From positions 978,230-1,042,229 of the forward strand of contig SDOX01000021.1 of assembly GCA_004565275.1 (NCBI GenBank): DNA of 64,000 nt, read 5' to 3'. Made by a program: the position numbers and the translations under genes. How positions within the stretch are numbered: position 1 is the stretch's first letter; each line of letters starts with the position of its first letter. Shown piece after piece: positions 62,401-64,000 of this stretch. The notes beneath the pieces were generated by a model, which worked only from the letters and a program-made list of their open reading frames with translations, was not told where the DNA came from and searched no databases. This DNA comes from Nannochloropsis salina CCMP1776. Its lineage: Eukaryota > Sar > Eustigmatophyceae > Eustigmatales > Monodopsidaceae.

Positions 62401-64000
62401 TCAGCGGTCAAAGAAATTGTTTGTGTGAAACGGAAAGAAGGATTTGATTGCTTCCCGACAAAAAGGGCAGACTCTGACGCTCTCTCGGCAGCTAGTACAT
62501 GTGGTGTGCCCGCAAGGAGCGAGAATTTCATTCACATTTCGTTGAAAACAAATGTGACACTGAAAGGCTGATTTAATCGATTCAAGCTTCGCAGAGAGCT
62601 CAAGTATCTCTTCCCGGACCGACTGGGTCTCATCGCGCGCTGACTCCAAGTCTCGCTGCAAACGGATATTACGAGCCAGTACCTCTTTTGCGTCTTCCTC
62701 GAGCGTCAAATTTACGCGTGACAGTATATCGTCCACAGCAGCAAGAAGCTGATGACCCCCAACAGGAGCCGGAGAATCGATGGCTGTGATGTCCCTGGGA
62801 CACAATGCCTTTTCGTTTTCCTCCTCTTTCACGTCTTGCAACAGGGGAAGCTTCGAAAGCTTGGCCTGAATTCTAAACCGCTCCGTTGCAGGCAAAGCTC
62901 GATCATTTTCCGTTACAGAGTTCCCCTTCCTGGTGGCTGAAAAGGAGTAAACTTGCGTGGACAACATCTCTTGCACCTTGTTGAATGCCGTACGGATTAA
63001 CAAACGCCGTACTGAACCTTTATTACCTGCGGCCATGCCCGGACGCTCACTATCGTCCTCTGTTCCAGCATCTGACACAACAACTCCATATCGAAGAGTG
63101 TCCATTGAATCTTCCCCCTCTGTGACGAATGCATTGGCCGCATTTCGCTCCCCTGACTGCCAAGCCACAATTTCACCTTCAGTGTAGATGCGGAGAGGTC
63201 GAAAAATCAATCGTTGCCTGTCAATGTCAAGAAGACGCTGACCAGGAGCGCCGCGATGCATGTGTTGCGCCCGAATCTCATCCCGGGATTTCAAACGGAG
63301 AAGATTCATCACCTGGGAGATGTCTTCTGGTGGATATGTGCCCAGCAAAGCCGACATGGGGGCGACCAGCCATTCCTCATCCCGGCCGCCCAAATCGAAA
63401 ATTTGCGCTACAGCCAGCGCAAGGACGTATGCGGGCGCTATGGACGACGGTAGTGAAGTGACCACCAGCATTATAATACGGTTGGCACGGTCGACGTATT
63501 CGATAGAACCCTCCGATTGTGACGTGATGTCCTCCTCCTCGTCGCTTCCGTCATGCCGACGAAGAAAACGGGAGCGGAGTGCCCTCACAAATTTCACCTC
63601 AAAGCCTCTTAATGTTCCCTGAATTTTGTTTATCAAATCCTCGAGTGTAATAGAGTTCCGATCAGAGCCCTCGCTACACGGGGGCGAAAGCCGTGATGAA
63701 AGTAGAAATGTCCCTCTACTCGCAACACCTCGTTGCTGTTGCGTGAGCATGAGACACGCCAGAGCATGGGCAAATTCGTGGGAAGTTAGTGTGGCTGATA
63801 GCAATGCAGGGTCGCCAGTTGCGGTGGAAATAGTGCTGACGGTCTCAGGAACAAAATCAGTCTCAAGTTCCTCACGTACAACTTCAGAGATTCGAGATAC
63901 ACCAAAAAGCTGACACAACTCCTGCGATAAACGCGGGTGCACGACCCGCAAACGATGAGCGTGAACGCGACCGCGCAACCAGGATGCATCATCAGAGAGG
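62401..64000 (-). CDS. C-terminal part of a sacsin-like protein with a C-terminal RING finger (partial)
   Basis: The frame is open to the right edge, so the 5' part lies outside the window. At least 533 residues are visible. The first segment (WLRGRVHAHRLRVVHPRLSQ, ELCQLFGVSRISEVVREEL) matches the end of a sacsin/SRR-type repeat, found in giant Hsp90-like-ATPase proteins of animals and plants. A conserved middle part follows (EFAHALACLMLTQQQRGVAS, EYVDRANRIIMLVVTSLP), then a region like GTYPPEDISQVMNLLRLKSR and a coiled coil (about 62575-62690). The end is a C3HC4 RING: CHICFQRNVNEILAPCGHTT, CTSCRESVRVCPFCREAIKS. Plant sacsin-like RING proteins of more than 4000 aa have the same ending. It probably acts as a chaperone-linked ubiquitin ligase (inference). 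No intron is seen in this part. Confidence 0.78.
   Translation of the reverse strand, partial: LSDDASWLRGRVHAHRLRVVHPRLSQELCQLFGVSRISEVVREELETDFVPETVSTISTATGDPALLSATLTSHEFAHALACLMLTQQQRGVASRGTFLLSSRLSPPCSEGSDRNSITLEDLINKIQGTLRGFEVKFVRALRSRFLRRHDGSDEEEDITSQSEGSIEYVDRANRIIMLVVTSLPSSIAPAYVLALAVAQIFDLGGRDEEWLVAPMSALLGTYPPEDISQVMNLLRLKSRDEIRAQHMHRGAPGQRLLDIDRQRLIFRPLRIYTEGEIVAWQSGERNAANAFVTEGEDSMDTLRYGVVVSDAGTEDDSERPGMAAGNKGSVRRLLIRTAFNKVQEMLSTQVYSFSATRKGNSVTENDRALPATERFRIQAKLSKLPLLQDVKEEENEKALCPRDITAIDSPAPVGGHQLLAAVDDILSRVNLTLEEDAKEVLARNIRLQRDLESARDETQSVREEILELSAKLESIKSAFQCHICFQRNVNEILAPCGHTTCTSCRESVRVCPFCREAIKSFFPFHTNNFFDR

Noticed and set aside
1-64000. Transposons, virus-derived elements, CRISPR arrays, rRNA genes
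   Set aside because: No transposase, reverse transcriptase, integrase, capsid-like protein, terminal repeats, spaced repeats or rRNA-like stretches were found by reading the window.

Overview
The window is nuclear DNA from a photosynthetic stramenopile-like microalga. A eustigmatophyte such as Nannochloropsis fits best, but that is inference, because no species marker was compared. The signs are: spliced eukaryotic genes with short GT-AG introns (about 80-290 nt); GC-rich exons in AT-richer spacers; several proteins that start with an ER-type signal followed at once by an aromatic residue (for example SYAFVP, LSFSF, TRAFF), which resembles the ASAFAP plastid-import signature of heterokont algae; a class II photolyase; and typical eukaryotic housekeeping genes (V-ATPase F, RPS21e, ORC2, RagA, LSG1, P4-ATPase). 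I see no operons, phage, CRISPR array, transposon or virus-like element. Genes are dense, on both strands, and mostly one exon or few.

Layout. 0.3-3.2 kb: a tandem cytochrome-b5-like (MAPR) protein and a tropinone-reductase-like SDR. 4.5-9 kb: a TCP11/IQ-motif protein and an unrecognised plastid protein. 9-16.7 kb: a Deg-type protease, a TraB-family protein, complex I subunit NDUFB7 (four exons, the first 13 nt) and V-ATPase subunit F. 18-26.7 kb: a CCR4-type deadenylase with a zinc finger, lipoamide dehydrogenase, prolyl-tRNA synthetase, a tentative small gene and ribosomal protein S21e. 27.9-37.5 kb: a GT14 glycosyltransferase, an OSCA/TMEM63 channel and a Ulp1-type protease with a second, degenerate protease-like domain. 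38-49 kb: a TBC Rab-GAP, ORC2, a RagA/Gtr1 GTPase and an odd mitochondrial lipoyl-like protein. 49.6-64 kb: a second TraB-like protein, a class II CPD photolyase, the circularly permuted GTPase LSG1, a P4-ATPase flippase, and the C-terminal part of a sacsin-like RING protein that runs off the right edge.

How the genes relate. Neighbours are mostly unrelated housekeeping genes, so no single pathway unites the window. Some share themes: mitochondrial energy (NDUFB7, lipoamide dehydrogenase, the lipoyl-like protein), nutrient and endomembrane signalling (V-ATPase F, RagA, TBC, flippase), translation and ribosome biogenesis (ProRS, RPS21e, LSG1, CCR4) and plastid quality control or photoprotection (Deg, TraB proteins, photolyase).

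I do not see a clear new multi-gene system. The most unusual single items are a stand-alone lipoyl-like protein in which the lipoylated lysine is replaced by glutamine, the Ulp1 protein with an apparently dead second domain, the long unrecognised N-terminal half of ORC2, the conserved-looking plastid protein of unknown function, and a cluster of ACGTCA elements upstream of the TCP11/IQ gene. Exon borders were derived by hand from splice consensus, reading phase and family alignment from memory. Most check out by phase, but none is confirmed by transcripts.
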